From Leptospiraceae bacterium (lineage in GTDB: Bacteria > Spirochaetota > Leptospiria > Leptospirales > Leptospiraceae): a DNA stretch of 64,000 nt. The stretch is taken from the NCBI GenBank assembly GCA_024233865.1, contig JACKPA010000001.1, forward strand, positions 992,001 through 1,056,000. Direction: 5' to 3'. A program made the position numbers and the translations under genes. Numbering within the stretch: position 1 is the stretch's first letter; every line of letters starts with the position of its first letter. Shown here piece after piece: positions 15,803 to 24,362 of the stretch. The notes below the pieces were generated by a model, which did no database searches, was not told the origin of the DNA, and worked only from the letters and a program-made list of their open reading frames with translations.

Positions 15803-17338
15803 TTATTGATTATATCCGATCCTTACAGGGATATCATGTTTAGTCCTTAAAGTAAACGCCAATAGGGAATCTGTTGGTTGAAAAGATGTGTCTTTAGTAA
15901 TTGTGCACAATTGAAATAAACGAAATAAAATTAACTTTGCCTCTAATATTCCAAATCTTCCGCCAATGCAGCTTCTTTTTCCTACACCGAAGGGAATAAA
16001 TGCTTCCGGTTTTTTCTCATTTTCTAAAAATCGAAAAGGCTCAAAGGAATCCGAATTTTCTCCCCAGTCATTATTTGATCTACCGGTAGCATAAGGGGAA
16101 ATAAGTAATTTTGTTTTTGGTTTTAAGTAGTAATTTTTTTTTCCCTTGATGGTATAATTTTTTTTATTATTTAAGGAAATTCTACTAAACACAGCACCCA
16201 AAGGATAAAGTCGCAAGGATTCGTTTAAGATAGAACTCAGAATTGGTGAATTCTTTTCTATAGTTTCGAGAATATTTCTATAATTCATATTTTCTTCTGT
16301 TTCACCATAAACAGGCAGGATATTGGAAATGGCTTTTATTTCTTTTTGCAATTCTTCAGAAGAATCCAATAAATTTGCTTCTAAGATTAGGGACAATGTG
16401 AAAACAACGAGGTTCGCAGTTGTATCATGCCCTGCTCCGAGTAAATCCATTAATATTGCCTGTATTTCTGTATCATCTAATTCGGGATAATTTTTATAAA
16501 TAATTGCGGACAGACATTCCTGAGTGTCTGTCATGTTGTTTCTGTCAATTTCATTTTTAACTTTATCCAGCAAAATTGTTCCGGTCAGGGCAAGGTTATA
16601 GACTGCACTATCCAACTCTTTAATTTGTTTAGATTTGAATAAAGAATAAAAACCTGCTGGAAAAGGTCTATATAAATATTTTTGAATCGCATCTAACATA
16701 GTTCTCACAGAATGAGAAAGCTTTTTAGAATTTATATTCTCTTCCTTATTCTCCCTATCTTCCTTAAATATATTCAGATTTGTTCCGAATACTAATTTTC
16801 CTACTACATCAATTCCTAATTGACCGATGTATTGATTTATTTTATATACCTCTTCATTGCTTTTTTTCATTGCTTCTATCATTTCATCAGTTGAAGTAAG
16901 AATTGGTTTTACACTATATTCTAAAAACTGGGGATCATTCATTACTCTAAGACCGATTTTTCTATTCCTTTTCCAGTCCTCACCATTTGCAAAAGTAATT
17001 CCTCCCATATTTTTAGAAAGTTTTGGCTGTATTCCTTTTAATAGGTTCAGATTTTTGATAAATAGAAAATATATATAATCAATAATTGGAAAACCGGATC
17101 TATTCTGGTATTCCACATCTTTTAAAATAGGATGAATCAAGCCTATATCTTTAACAAGTAACATTGGATCAAATGGATTTATTAATATGGGAACAAAATC
17201 ATCAGAAGAGTTATTAGCTAAATTTAATAATAATTTATGGACGTCCTCTGGCTTCATGAAAAAAGAGATAAATTGTTTCATAGACAATGAAATGGATTTA
17301 AAAAACCCTGGAAAAGGGGATGTTTTATTTGCTTTCAT
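15803..17338 (-). CDS. Cytochrome P450 monooxygenase (second copy, unrelated subfamily)
   Basis: The protein has 511 residues, about 60 longer than the P450 at 6907-8247 and only distantly like it. It has the I-helix motif LLGAGHDTTANLVV, the K-helix ExxR in NESLRLYPLGAVF, and the haem loop FGVGKRSCIGGRF with thiolate Cys near residue 457. The longer N-terminal part contains hydrophobic stretches, but no clear membrane anchor. It is divergent, with an 82-base gap, from a CrtI-like FAD oxidoreductase; the pairing suggests joint work on an isoprenoid, carotenoid-like or other lipid substrate. That link is inference. Confidence 0.93.
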   Translation of the reverse strand: MKANKTSPFPGFFKSISLSMKQFISFFMKPEDVHKLLLNLANNSSDDFVPILINPFDPMLLVKDIGLIHPILKDVEYQNRSGFPIIDYIYFLFIKNLNLLKGIQPKLSKNMGGITFANGEDWKRNRKIGLRVMNDPQFLEYSVKPILTSTDEMIEAMKKSNEEVYKINQYIGQLGIDVVGKLVFGTNLNIFKEDRENKEENINSKKLSHSVRTMLDAIQKYLYRPFPAGFYSLFKSKQIKELDSAVYNLALTGTILLDKVKNEIDRNNMTDTQECLSAIIYKNYPELDDTEIQAILMDLLGAGHDTTANLVVFTLSLILEANLLDSSEELQKEIKAISNILPVYGETEENMNYRNILETIEKNSPILSSILNESLRLYPLGAVFSRISLNNKKNYTIKGKKNYYLKPKTKLLISPYATGRSNNDWGENSDSFEPFRFLENEKKPEAFIPFGVGKRSCIGGRFGILEAKLILFRLFQLCTITKDTSFQPTDSLLAFTLRTKHDIPVRIGYNQ

Positions 17339-17420
17339 CTTGATTGAGACTTTTAAAAAAAAAGGGGAATTTTTGCAAGAAACTAACTTGCAGTTTTTTA
17401 AAGGAAAAGTCTATTAAATT

Positions 17421-18905
17421 ATGAACTTAAATTCAACTCAAATCTTTGATATAGCCGTATTGGGGGGAGGAATTTCCGGATTTTCTGGTGCGCTGAGGTT
17501 ACAAAAAAGAGGTTTTAATACAATAGTTTTTGAGTCTCACACGCAAATAGGCGGCTGTGCCGGTTTTTTTATAAAAAAGAAATTTTCCTTTGATGTAGGA
17601 GCTACAACACTTGTGGATTTTGTAGAGGGAGGAGTGGGAGGAAATTTTTTTGACGATATTGGGCTTCCTCTTCCGCCTGGAGAATACCTGGATTATATTG
17701 CATGGCTTCCCGATAGACATATAGTTCTTTTTAGAGATAAACAAAAATGGGGAAGAGAAAGGTTAGAAAAATTAGGGAACACTGAAAACCATATCCGATT
17801 CTGGAAGTTAATGGATGTAGTAACAGACGTATTCTGGAAAGCTACAAGAAAAAATATCCAATTACCAATTAATAATTTCAAAAATTTCATAAAATCCCTA
17901 AATGCTATCGGATTAAAAAACGTTTTTCTGGTTAAGTATTACAATAAAACCATGATGGACGTATTGAAAAGTTTTCATCTGGAAAAGGATAAACCACTTG
18001 TCGGTCTTTTGTCTATGTTAATTGAAGATACGGTCCACAGCACAATAGAACATGCACCTTTTATTAATTCTGCTCTTGGGGCAACTATTCGCGGGGCGGG
18101 ACTAATGAGAGCCAAGGGAGGAATGAAAGAATTTTGGAAATATATATCTGAACACTATAAAAATCTAGGAGGTGAAATTAAAAGGTCTCATAGAGTTATT
18201 TCTTTTGAAAAGGATGGAAGTAACTGGAAAATTAGTACTAATAAAGGAATTTTTTATGCAAAAAAAATCATCAACTCTATCCCGCTCGAAAATATTTATG
18301 ATTTATCTCCTGAATTTTTGAAAGAAAAATTAGCAAATTATATTTCACAAAATAAGAATTTAAAAGGCGGTGCAATAGTGGTTTTTTTAGGTGTACCGGA
18401 ATCTGAAGTTGCTAATCAGATACTAACACACCATCAAATTTTAATCGATTATAACTCAAGACTCGGAAATGGGAATAATATGTTTATTTCTATTTCGAAA
18501 AAAGATGATATTCTTTCAGCCCCCTCAGGTTTTAGGGCAGTAATGATATCCACCCACTGTGAATTAGACGAATGGCAAAATTTATCAGAATCAGAATACC
18601 AATCTAAAAAGAAAAAAATTGGAGATAAATTAATAAACTATGCCAGAAAAGTATATCCCGAACTGGGAAAAAATCCTATAGTATACGAAATTGGTACACC
18701 GATGACATATCAAAAATACACCGGGAGGAAAATTGGTTCTGTTGGAGGATTTAAGCAAACCTTATCAAACTCAAATTCTCATTCAGTTCCCCATGACATA
18801 AATGTTAGTAATTTCTGGTTAACAGGGGATAATACATGGCCTGGATTAGGAACAGTAGCAGGACTTATCTCTGGTAGGATTGCAGCAGAATATGCAAGTA
18901 AATAA
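17421..18905 (+). CDS. FAD-dependent oxidoreductase of the CrtI/CrtO/phytoene desaturase type
   Basis: The protein has 494 residues. The N-terminal dinucleotide fold IAVLGGGISGFSGALRLQKR (GxGxxG) with the following Glu of VFESHTQIGGCAG binds FAD, and the C-terminal NFWLTGDNTWPGLGTVAGLI is the second flavin-contact motif of the carotenoid desaturase/isomerase family. GGCAGFF near residue 45 and MRAKGGMKEFWKY in the middle are typical. Members desaturate, saturate or isomerise carotenoids, retinoids or related polyenes at the membrane surface. No phytoene synthase or other crt gene is visible, so the substrate is open. AAAGGAAAAG lies upstream of the ATG. It shares a divergent control region with the P450 gene. 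Confidence 0.85.
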   Translation: MNLNSTQIFDIAVLGGGISGFSGALRLQKRGFNTIVFESHTQIGGCAGFFIKKKFSFDVGATTLVDFVEGGVGGNFFDDIGLPLPPGEYLDYIAWLPDRHIVLFRDKQKWGRERLEKLGNTENHIRFWKLMDVVTDVFWKATRKNIQLPINNFKNFIKSLNAIGLKNVFLVKYYNKTMMDVLKSFHLEKDKPLVGLLSMLIEDTVHSTIEHAPFINSALGATIRGAGLMRAKGGMKEFWKYISEHYKNLGGEIKRSHRVISFEKDGSNWKISTNKGIFYAKKIINSIPLENIYDLSPEFLKEKLANYISQNKNLKGGAIVVFLGVPESEVANQILTHHQILIDYNSRLGNGNNMFISISKKDDILSAPSGFRAVMISTHCELDEWQNLSESEYQSKKKKIGDKLINYARKVYPELGKNPIVYEIGTPMTYQKYTGRKIGSVGGFKQTLSNSNSHSVPHDINVSNFWLTGDNTWPGLGTVAGLISGRIAAEYASK

Positions 18906-18965
18906 GAACTCTCGAATTACTGGGGCCTGGCATATCTTTACCCATAAGTATTGGATAATTTTTAC

Positions 18966-18994
18966 CACCGATACACACCGATTCACACGGATAT
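18966..18994. repeat. REP-like tandem word
   Basis: ACCACCGATACACACCGATT followed by CACACGGAT contains a repeated CCGAT(A/T)CACAC unit. Words of this sort recur between genes in many bacterial genomes. It sits in the 227-base gap between the oxidoreductase and the lectin-domain gene. Confidence 0.35.
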
Positions 18995-19132
18995 GAGCAA
19001 TTATTTTTATTTTGATGTGTATTTATATATCTAAAATAAACTTTTTTATGGATAGGTGAAAATTTATAATTGTATTTAATGTAAAGGTAATTAATATTTC
19101 TAAAAGTAAATTTTATTACAACAAGGGTTTTT

Positions 19133-20074
19133 ATGAGAAAATATTTTTTGGTTAGTTTATTTTTTTTATTTATAGGGAATGTATTTGCCGTTGATATTAA
19201 AGTTTTTTTAAAAAATAAAAGTATCATTGTGGGGGATGCTGGAAATGAAGCCTTAGAAATTAAATCCGATTATGGTAATTTAAAAATTCCAATCAAGGCT
19301 ATAAACACCATTATAATTGGTAAAAAAAGTAGTAAAGATTTAAAAAAAGAATTTGCAGTTCATATCCGCAATCTGCGTTCTAGTGATGAAAAAATACGGA
19401 GTAAAGCCGAACAAGAAATATTAGACATGGGAGTTTATATATTGGATGACTTGGAAGAATTACAAGAAAAAGACGTTTATCTTGCTCCAATTCTACAAGA
19501 CATTATAGATCAAAATTATGCCAATGAGGAGAATGCTAGCTTGATTGGAAAAATTCAGGAAAATGATACCATCATGACCAGGGATATGCACTTCACAGGT
19601 GATATAACGAATCCCACCTTTAATTTAAAAACACCATTTGGAAATCTGAAAATTTATAAAAAAGATATTTTTAAAATAAACATTTTGAATGATGCTGATG
19701 TTTCCGTTATAAAGCGAAAATCAGTGACAGTTCCTGCTACTGCAATTGCTATAAACGGATTTGTGGATACAAGCATTAAAGTAAAAAAAGGAGATAAGTT
19801 AACAATTGTTGCAACCGGTACGATAAATTTAGCAAGTTTAAGTGGTGGTTCTTTTACCCCCGATGGAAATTCTTCAATGGGAAACTGGCAGAATATTCCT
19901 TTTGGAGCATTATGCGGTAAAATCGGAGATCATACTCCATTTTTTATTGGAAAAAGCTTAAGTATAACTGCTACTGAGTCCGGACCTCTAAAGTTAGCTA
20001 TTTCAGAATCTGTTTACAACGCTGGCAATTCCGGTTCTTACAAGGTTCGTATCACTTTTAATCAGGCGAGATAA
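19133..20074 (+). CDS. Secreted protein with C-terminal PA-IL (LecA)-like lectin domain
   Basis: The protein has 313 residues with a signal peptide (MRKYFLVSLFFLFIGNVFA). Residues 20-190 contain two stretches about forming a surface from strands (EALEIKSDYGNLKIPIKAIN and NLKTPFGNLKIYKKDIFKIN), separated by a helical part. Residues ~205-313 match the PA-IL galactose-lectin fold: DTSIKVKKGDKLTIVATGTI, TPDGN, GALCGKIGDHTPFFIG and a final NAGNSGSYKVRI. In LecA this fold binds calcium and galactose; whether the ligands are kept here cannot be judged by eye. Export to the periplasm or surface is likely. Confidence 0.72.
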   Translation: MRKYFLVSLFFLFIGNVFAVDIKVFLKNKSIIVGDAGNEALEIKSDYGNLKIPIKAINTIIIGKKSSKDLKKEFAVHIRNLRSSDEKIRSKAEQEILDMGVYILDDLEELQEKDVYLAPILQDIIDQNYANEENASLIGKIQENDTIMTRDMHFTGDITNPTFNLKTPFGNLKIYKKDIFKINILNDADVSVIKRKSVTVPATAIAINGFVDTSIKVKKGDKLTIVATGTINLASLSGGSFTPDGNSSMGNWQNIPFGALCGKIGDHTPFFIGKSLSITATESGPLKLAISESVYNAGNSGSYKVRITFNQAR

Positions 20075-20077
20075 TGT

Positions 20078-20191
20078 ATGATGGAGTTCCTTTTACACAA
20101 TCAACCTTGGGTAACATTTATTTTTTGTGCAACTGTTGTTTTATCCCTTATGATCATGGATATTTCAAGCAGTCTGTATCCGGAATCTTAG
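20078..20191 (+). pseudogene. 37-codon membrane-segment ORF, probably the stub of a longer gene
   Basis: Three bases after the lectin-domain gene, an ATG with AGGCGAG upstream starts MMEFLLHNQPWVTFIFCATV, a single hydrophobic segment, and stops after SSSLYPES. The start resembles small inner-membrane proteins of the YqiJ type, but the frame ends where the IS91-like remnant begins. A truncation by that element is the likely cause. It could also be a real small membrane peptide. Confidence 0.3.
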
Positions 20192-20199
20192 CTTCACCA

Positions 20200-20420
20200 A
20201 ATCTGGAGAGTAGTTCTTTTTTTCAAAAAACAACACTTAGGACACTTTCTGTTCCGACATGAGTTATAGGAATATCAATTATCCCGCATGTTGGACAGTA
20301 AGTAGTGTGTCCACCTAATTCGGAAGTCCTGCACTTCTGAATATCCTCTATTGCGTTTCTTTGTTCTCTTGTTAAACGATGATTTTCTATATAAGCATCT
20401 CCGGAAGCATTGAAAACATC
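20200..20420 (-). mobile_element. Remnant of an IS91-family transposase (zinc-binding N-terminal domain)
   Basis: On the minus strand, directly after the DUF4424 stop, the frame reads TDVFNASGDAYIENHRLTRE, then IQKCRTSELGGHTTYCPTCG, the start of IS91/IS801-type transposases. At IDIPIT the frame breaks; in the next frame CRNRKCPKCCF continues the same zinc-binding domain. So a CRTxxLGGH...CxxC...CRNRxCPKC array is present but split by a frameshift. The catalytic Y-transposase part is absent. The element is dead. Confidence 0.72.
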
Positions 20421-20423
20421 AGT

Positions 20424-21470
20424 TTAATGGTGAACAAATATCAACAGACGAATATCCTCACCCGGAACAAAATTTGTTATAACAGACTCAAAAGTCGTTG
20501 CACCGGTTTTCTTTAAACCGTTCCAACAAAGAGAAATGATATTTTTAGGTGAACCTTTATCTATGATTAGATGAAACTTACCAATAGGTCCACGCCAATT
20601 TCGTGCTGTTGTAAGAATGTATTCAATTTCAGCCACACTAAACACCATAGAATTTGGATTCTTCTTTTCTTCTGAAACCAAGGCACGTTTTGTTGCCTCG
20701 TCCAAGCAATAGCGATCTTTGTCAGTCGGATGGTTACCAATAAATCGACCAACTACAGAGCGACCATTGATTTGAGTTGCTTTATCTATCAACGCGGTAC
20801 CAACAAAAGGCTTGTAAATATGTTTAACTTTGACGTTTGTTTTAGGTGGAAATGTTTGGTTCCAGAAATACTTTGTATGCAATTGCCACTGTGGTGTATT
20901 GTGATCTTCTCCTTCTGTAATCAAGCCGGAGTTTCGTAGCCGTTTTAGCATTTGAGGAGAAAGCAATTTCGCTTGTTCGTCATATCCACCTGGTTTCCAG
21001 GGTACTAATGCAATGGCACCAGTAGTTTCCAATTCACGAGTTACTTCTTTGCCCTGAAAGAAAGCACGACGTTCCAGAGTTGGTTTTATGGATTTATCGT
21101 TGACCCATACCTTAAAATTTAGAAAATCTTGGTTGTCTGTCGGGAAATTCCAATTTGGTCCCGTTAATCCAGCGGAAAGATCAAGACTTGGTAATGGAAA
21201 CACAACTATTGTTTTAACAGGATGATCCGTAACGTTTTGGAAAACATAAGAAACTTGAATTTCATTCAAACCAATCCGTAATTCTTCTGAGAGCATTCTG
21301 ATCTCATCAGTTGTTTTGAGTTCTATTCCGGTTGTACCCTGAAATCCGCTACTGTCATTTGCTTCCTTTAAGCCGGAAGTTAAAAACAAGGTAATTCCCA
21401 AAATTCCTATGATAATCTTGCCGTAATAATAACCGAACTTTCTCGTAGTATAGTATAGTTTTTTTAACAT
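20424..21470 (-). CDS. DUF4424 family protein
   Basis: The 348-residue protein has an N-terminal hydrophobic segment (about residues 18-33) as signal or anchor and then TDEIRMLSEELRIGLNEIQV followed by SYVFQNVTDHPVKTIVVFPL, the start of the DUF4424 domain, which has a secreted beta-rich fold. The middle (ERRAFFQGKEVT, WQLHTKYFWNQTFPP) and the end (KNIISLCWNGLKKTGATTFE) follow the family over its usual length. Function is unknown. The stop is followed at once by the IS91-like remnant, but the protein seems complete. Confidence 0.8.
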   Translation of the reverse strand: MLKKLYYTTRKFGYYYGKIIIGILGITLFLTSGLKEANDSSGFQGTTGIELKTTDEIRMLSEELRIGLNEIQVSYVFQNVTDHPVKTIVVFPLPSLDLSAGLTGPNWNFPTDNQDFLNFKVWVNDKSIKPTLERRAFFQGKEVTRELETTGAIALVPWKPGGYDEQAKLLSPQMLKRLRNSGLITEGEDHNTPQWQLHTKYFWNQTFPPKTNVKVKHIYKPFVGTALIDKATQINGRSVVGRFIGNHPTDKDRYCLDEATKRALVSEEKKNPNSMVFSVAEIEYILTTARNWRGPIGKFHLIIDKGSPKNIISLCWNGLKKTGATTFESVITNFVPGEDIRLLIFVHH

Positions 21471-21943
21471 AAAAGAATTCTTTTAATAATGAGTTTATAA
21501 TGAATAGTGAAAAAAGTAAATTCTTTGAATTAAAAGGAAATGTCAACTATTTCCAAAAAAATTCTTATAATCAAAATACCATTCCTGTCAATTAAGGACT
21601 TTGGCTCTTTTGTCAAAAATAACCTCTTACAAGATCATGGCTTGTTTCAAAAAAAACTACAGTTGAGGTTGCCCTATATAAGGACAAATGTAGAATTGGA
21701 TACCCTTTTTACCCTGGGTTGCTAAACCGGAATTTATCAAGGCTTATTTTAGTAACAAAAAGTAGAATTTTGGAGATAAAAAATATATATATTGACCTAG
21801 CTGAAGTTAGTGCATAGAAAAAATGATAAAGTTTCCGGTTTTTAGTTTTCAGATTAAGTCCGCTAAAAACTAAAAAATCTGTAAAAAAAACTTTATACAA
21901 ATAGTATGATTTAGACTAATTAAAGAATGAGAGAGTTGAAATT
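21471..21943. other. Gene-free stretch upstream of the Rpn block
   Basis: This is a 473-base AT-rich gap between two divergently transcribed genes, DUF4424 and Rpn. Short open frames on both strands have no ribosome binding sites or recognisable content. Around 21838-21885 an inverted repeat (TTTTTAGTTTT ... TAAAAACTAAAAA) could form a hairpin. The region must hold the promoter of the Rpn block, but I cannot place it with confidence. Confidence 0.45.
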
Positions 21944-22834
21944 ATGATGGAAACAGACACATCGAAATATATAAATCCTTTTACCGACTTTGGATTCAAA
22001 CGTTTGTTTGGAGAAGAAGGAAACAAAGACCTGCTGATTGATTTCTTGAATGAACTTGTTTTACCTATCCACAAAATTGTCGATTTGACGTTTAAGAATG
22101 TGGAAAGACTAGCAGAAATCAAAGAACACCGAAAAGCGGTCTATGACATATTCTGCACAAACCAAAATGGCGAAAAGTTTATAATAGAAATGCAGAAAGC
22201 ATACCAGAAGTTCTTCAAAGATAGGATGATATTCTATTCTACTTTTCCGATACGAGAGCAGGCTTTGAAAGGCAAAAAATGGAATTACAGACTCAAAGCG
22301 GTGTATTGCATAGGCATCTTGGATTTTGCATTTGAATCTGATAACTATTTGTTGGAAGAAGAGGAAGAAGTTTCGGAAGAAATCAAAAAGCAGATAGAAT
22401 CGGAATACTACCATGATGTTCAACTAAAAGACCAATACAATCGTGTATTCTATCCTAAACTGAGATATAAGTTGTTGGAGATGCCCAAGTTTACAAAGGA
22501 AGAAGAAGAACTGAAAACCCATTTTGACAAGTGGATATACTTTTTGAAGAACTTACCAAATTTTTCAGAGATACCAGCAATTTTAAAAGAGCCAATATTT
22601 GAGAAAGCGTTTCAAGTAGCGGAGACATCCAATTTCAACGAAGCTGAATTGGAGTCCTATATGGAGAGTTTGATGGAATATTGGGATATGAACAATGTGA
22701 TAGATAGTTCGTATGATAGAGGAAAAATGGAAGAAAAAATAGAAATAGCCAAGGAGATGAAACAGAATAATGAGCCTGTTGAAAAGATTGGTCGATATAC
22801 TGGTTTGGCAATTGAAGAAATAGAAAAGTTATAG
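21944..22834 (+). CDS. Rpn-family PD-(D/E)XK nuclease / transposase-like protein
   Basis: The 296-residue protein starts SKYINPFTDFGFKRLFGEEG, the hallmark of the Rpn (recombination-promoting nuclease) family, PDDEXK_2 branch. Catalytic positions are Asp68 in AVYDIF and Glu82/Gln84 in KFIIEMQ, the D...ExQ form of the PD-(D/E)XK site. The C-terminal ~60 residues (EMKQNNEPVEKIGRYTGLAI) form a helical tail often variable in the family. Rpn proteins are DNA endonucleases; some E. coli members act as toxins and carry an internally started C-terminal antitoxin. A second, N-terminally truncated copy follows at 23769. It opens a 7.9-kb run of plus-strand genes. Confidence 0.92.
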   Translation: MMETDTSKYINPFTDFGFKRLFGEEGNKDLLIDFLNELVLPIHKIVDLTFKNVERLAEIKEHRKAVYDIFCTNQNGEKFIIEMQKAYQKFFKDRMIFYSTFPIREQALKGKKWNYRLKAVYCIGILDFAFESDNYLLEEEEEVSEEIKKQIESEYYHDVQLKDQYNRVFYPKLRYKLLEMPKFTKEEEELKTHFDKWIYFLKNLPNFSEIPAILKEPIFEKAFQVAETSNFNEAELESYMESLMEYWDMNNVIDSSYDRGKMEEKIEIAKEMKQNNEPVEKIGRYTGLAIEEIEKL

Positions 22835-22855
22835 ATTAGAATATAGGATTATACC

Positions 22856-23098
22856 ATGCCAAAGTTTGATTTTACGAATAAGAGAATTCCGGAAGGATAT
22901 AAATTACCAGAACCACCTATTGAACTGGTTGAAAACATGAAGATTGAAGATGTACATGCTTTTATAAGACAAGAATTATACAAGATTTATCAAAGCAATG
23001 ATAACTATCTTATTCAAGAGATGAGAAAAGAAGATATTTTCGGTATGTTAGTGGAAAAACACTATAATATGGATGAATTATTTCCAATAGAAGAATGA
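22856..23098 (+). CDS. Small hypothetical protein (80 aa) in the Rpn block
   Basis: I do not recognise this acidic protein. It begins MPKFDFTNKRIPEGYKLPEP and continues with helices (IEDVHAFIRQELYKIYQS). AGGAT precedes the ATG by about seven bases, and it lies 21 bases after the Rpn stop, so it is probably co-translated from the Rpn transcript. It is too small and acidic to be an enzyme; a partner or antitoxin of the Rpn nuclease is a possible but untested role. Confidence 0.6.
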   Translation: MPKFDFTNKRIPEGYKLPEPPIELVENMKIEDVHAFIRQELYKIYQSNDNYLIQEMRKEDIFGMLVEKHYNMDELFPIEE

Positions 23099-23101
23099 AA
23101 G

Positions 23102-23160
23102 CTAAAAGAAACTGCCTATGTTTCTATGTACTCAAAAGAGGTTATAAATTCTTATGATAA
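23102..23160. repeat. Short dispersed word CCTATGTTTCTATGTA
   Basis: The 16-base word CCTATGTTTCTATGTA occurs here (about 23116-23131) and at about 14321-14336, both in gaps between genes. I can say nothing about its role; it may be part of a REP-like family. Confidence 0.35.
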
Positions 23161-23203
23161 CAAATTTTGATCCTATCTATGAGGAATTAAAAAAGGATAA
23201 TGT

Positions 23204-23803
23204 ATGACAACAGATTCGGAATTTGGGAAATGTATAAAAGTATTGGAAGGGCATAAAAGTTCTATCACTAGCGTAGCTTTTTCGTCGGGCGGGAAAACCT
23301 TAGCCACTGGCAGTACTGGCAATACTATAAAAATTTGGGATATTCAAACAGGTCAATGTATAAAAACCTTGGAAGGTCATACAAATACTGTTAGAGCAGT
23401 AATCTTCTCATCAGATGGGCAGACTTTAGCAACATGCAGTAATGATAAGACAGCAAAACTCTGGAACGTTCATACCAGGCAATGTATACAAACTCTGCAA
23501 GGTCATACGGACTGGGTTCGTTCCATATCCTTTTCTTCAGATGGAAAAACTTTAGCAACCGGCAGTGATGATAGTACTTCAAAACTCTGGGATATTCAAA
23601 CGGGTCAATGTATAAAAACTCTGGAACATCATGGACGTTGGTTTAGGTCAGTAACTTTTTCTCCGGATGGAAAAACTTTAGCAACCGGCAGTGATGATAA
23701 TACTATAAAAATTTCCGATACGAGAACAGGCACTGAAAGGCAAAAAATGGAATTACAGGCTCAAAGCGGTGTATTGCATAGGCATCTTGGATTTTGCATT
23801 TGA
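23204..23803 (+). pseudogene. Broken WD40-repeat gene fused out of frame to an Rpn fragment
   Basis: Its start (MTTDSEFGKCIKVLEGHKSS) and AAGGAT ribosome site are nearly the same as those of the intact WD40 gene at 24397, so it is a duplicate. Four WD40 repeats follow (GHKSSITSVAFS, GHTNTVRAVIFS, GHTDWVRSISFS, HHGRWFRSVTFS). After TIKISDTRTG (about 23725) the DNA changes to sequence matching the Rpn gene from 22245 on, read in the wrong frame (ERQKMELQAQSGV...), and stops. The junction lies where the two parents share a short match (ATTTCCGATACGAGA versus GATATTCAAACAGG). A four-blade product cannot close a propeller. Confidence 0.8.
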
Positions 23804-24362
23804 ATCTGATGACTATTTGTTGGAAGAAGAGGAAGAAGTTTCGGAAGAAATCAAAAAGCAGATAGAATCGGAATATTACCATGATGTTCAACTAAAAGAC
23901 CAATACAATCGTGTATTCTATCCTAAACTGAGATACAAGTTGTTGGAGATGCCAAAGTTTACAAAGGAAGAAGAAGATCTGAAAACCCATTTTGACAAGT
24001 GGATATATTTTTTGAAGAATTTACCAAATTTTTCAGAGATACCAGCTATTTTAAAAGAGCCAATATTTGAGAAAGCGTTTCAAGTAGCGGAGACATCCAA
24101 TTTCAACGAAGCTGAATTGGAGTCCTATATGGAGAGTTTGATGGAATATTGGGATATGAACAATGTGATTGATAGTTCGTATGATAGAGGAAAGGTGGAA
24201 GGAAAGGTGGAAGGAAAGATGGAGGGAAAGGTGGAGGGAAAAACAGAGGGAAAAATGGAAGAAAAAATAGAAATAGCCAAGGAGATGAAACAGAATAATG
24301 AGCCTGTTGAAAAAATTACTCGATATACTGGTTTGACAATTGAAGAAATAGAAAAGTTATAG
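23769..24362 (+). CDS. N-terminally truncated Rpn copy lacking the nuclease site
   Basis: From a GTG at 23769 the frame YCIGILDFAFESDDYLLEEE runs collinear with residues ~120-296 of the full Rpn protein at 21944 and is almost identical. The catalytic Asp and ExQ lie in the missing part, so it cannot cut DNA. Two changes stand out: a Gly-Lys-x-Glu repeat insert before MEEKIEIAKEMK, and a few point changes. It overlaps the end of the broken WD40 frame and has no good ribosome site, so translation could depend on the upstream frame. By analogy with C-terminal Rpn antitoxins of E. coli it might bind the full-length protein; otherwise it is a pseudogene. Confidence 0.65.
   Translation: MYCIGILDFAFESDDYLLEEEEEVSEEIKKQIESEYYHDVQLKDQYNRVFYPKLRYKLLEMPKFTKEEEDLKTHFDKWIYFLKNLPNFSEIPAILKEPIFEKAFQVAETSNFNEAELESYMESLMEYWDMNNVIDSSYDRGKVEGKVEGKMEGKVEGKTEGKMEEKIEIAKEMKQNNEPVEKITRYTGLTIEEIEKL
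24187..24263 (+). repeat. Six-unit 12-bp tandem repeat coding GKVE/GKME/GKTE
   Basis: GGAAAGGTGGAA-type 12-mers recur about six times in frame inside the truncated Rpn copy, giving (GK[VMT]E)n. The full copy at 22725 has only a single such unit. Tandem growth by slippage adds four residues per step without frame loss. Confidence 0.75.

Noticed and set aside
17187..17417. Plus-strand frame directly before the CrtI-like gene
   Set aside because: It is the shadow of the N-terminal part of the P450 gene; the oxidoreductase has its own start and ribosome site at 17421.
24187..24263. Possible CRISPR-like array
   Set aside because: Units of 12 bases without spacers and in frame with a protein; it is a coding tandem repeat.
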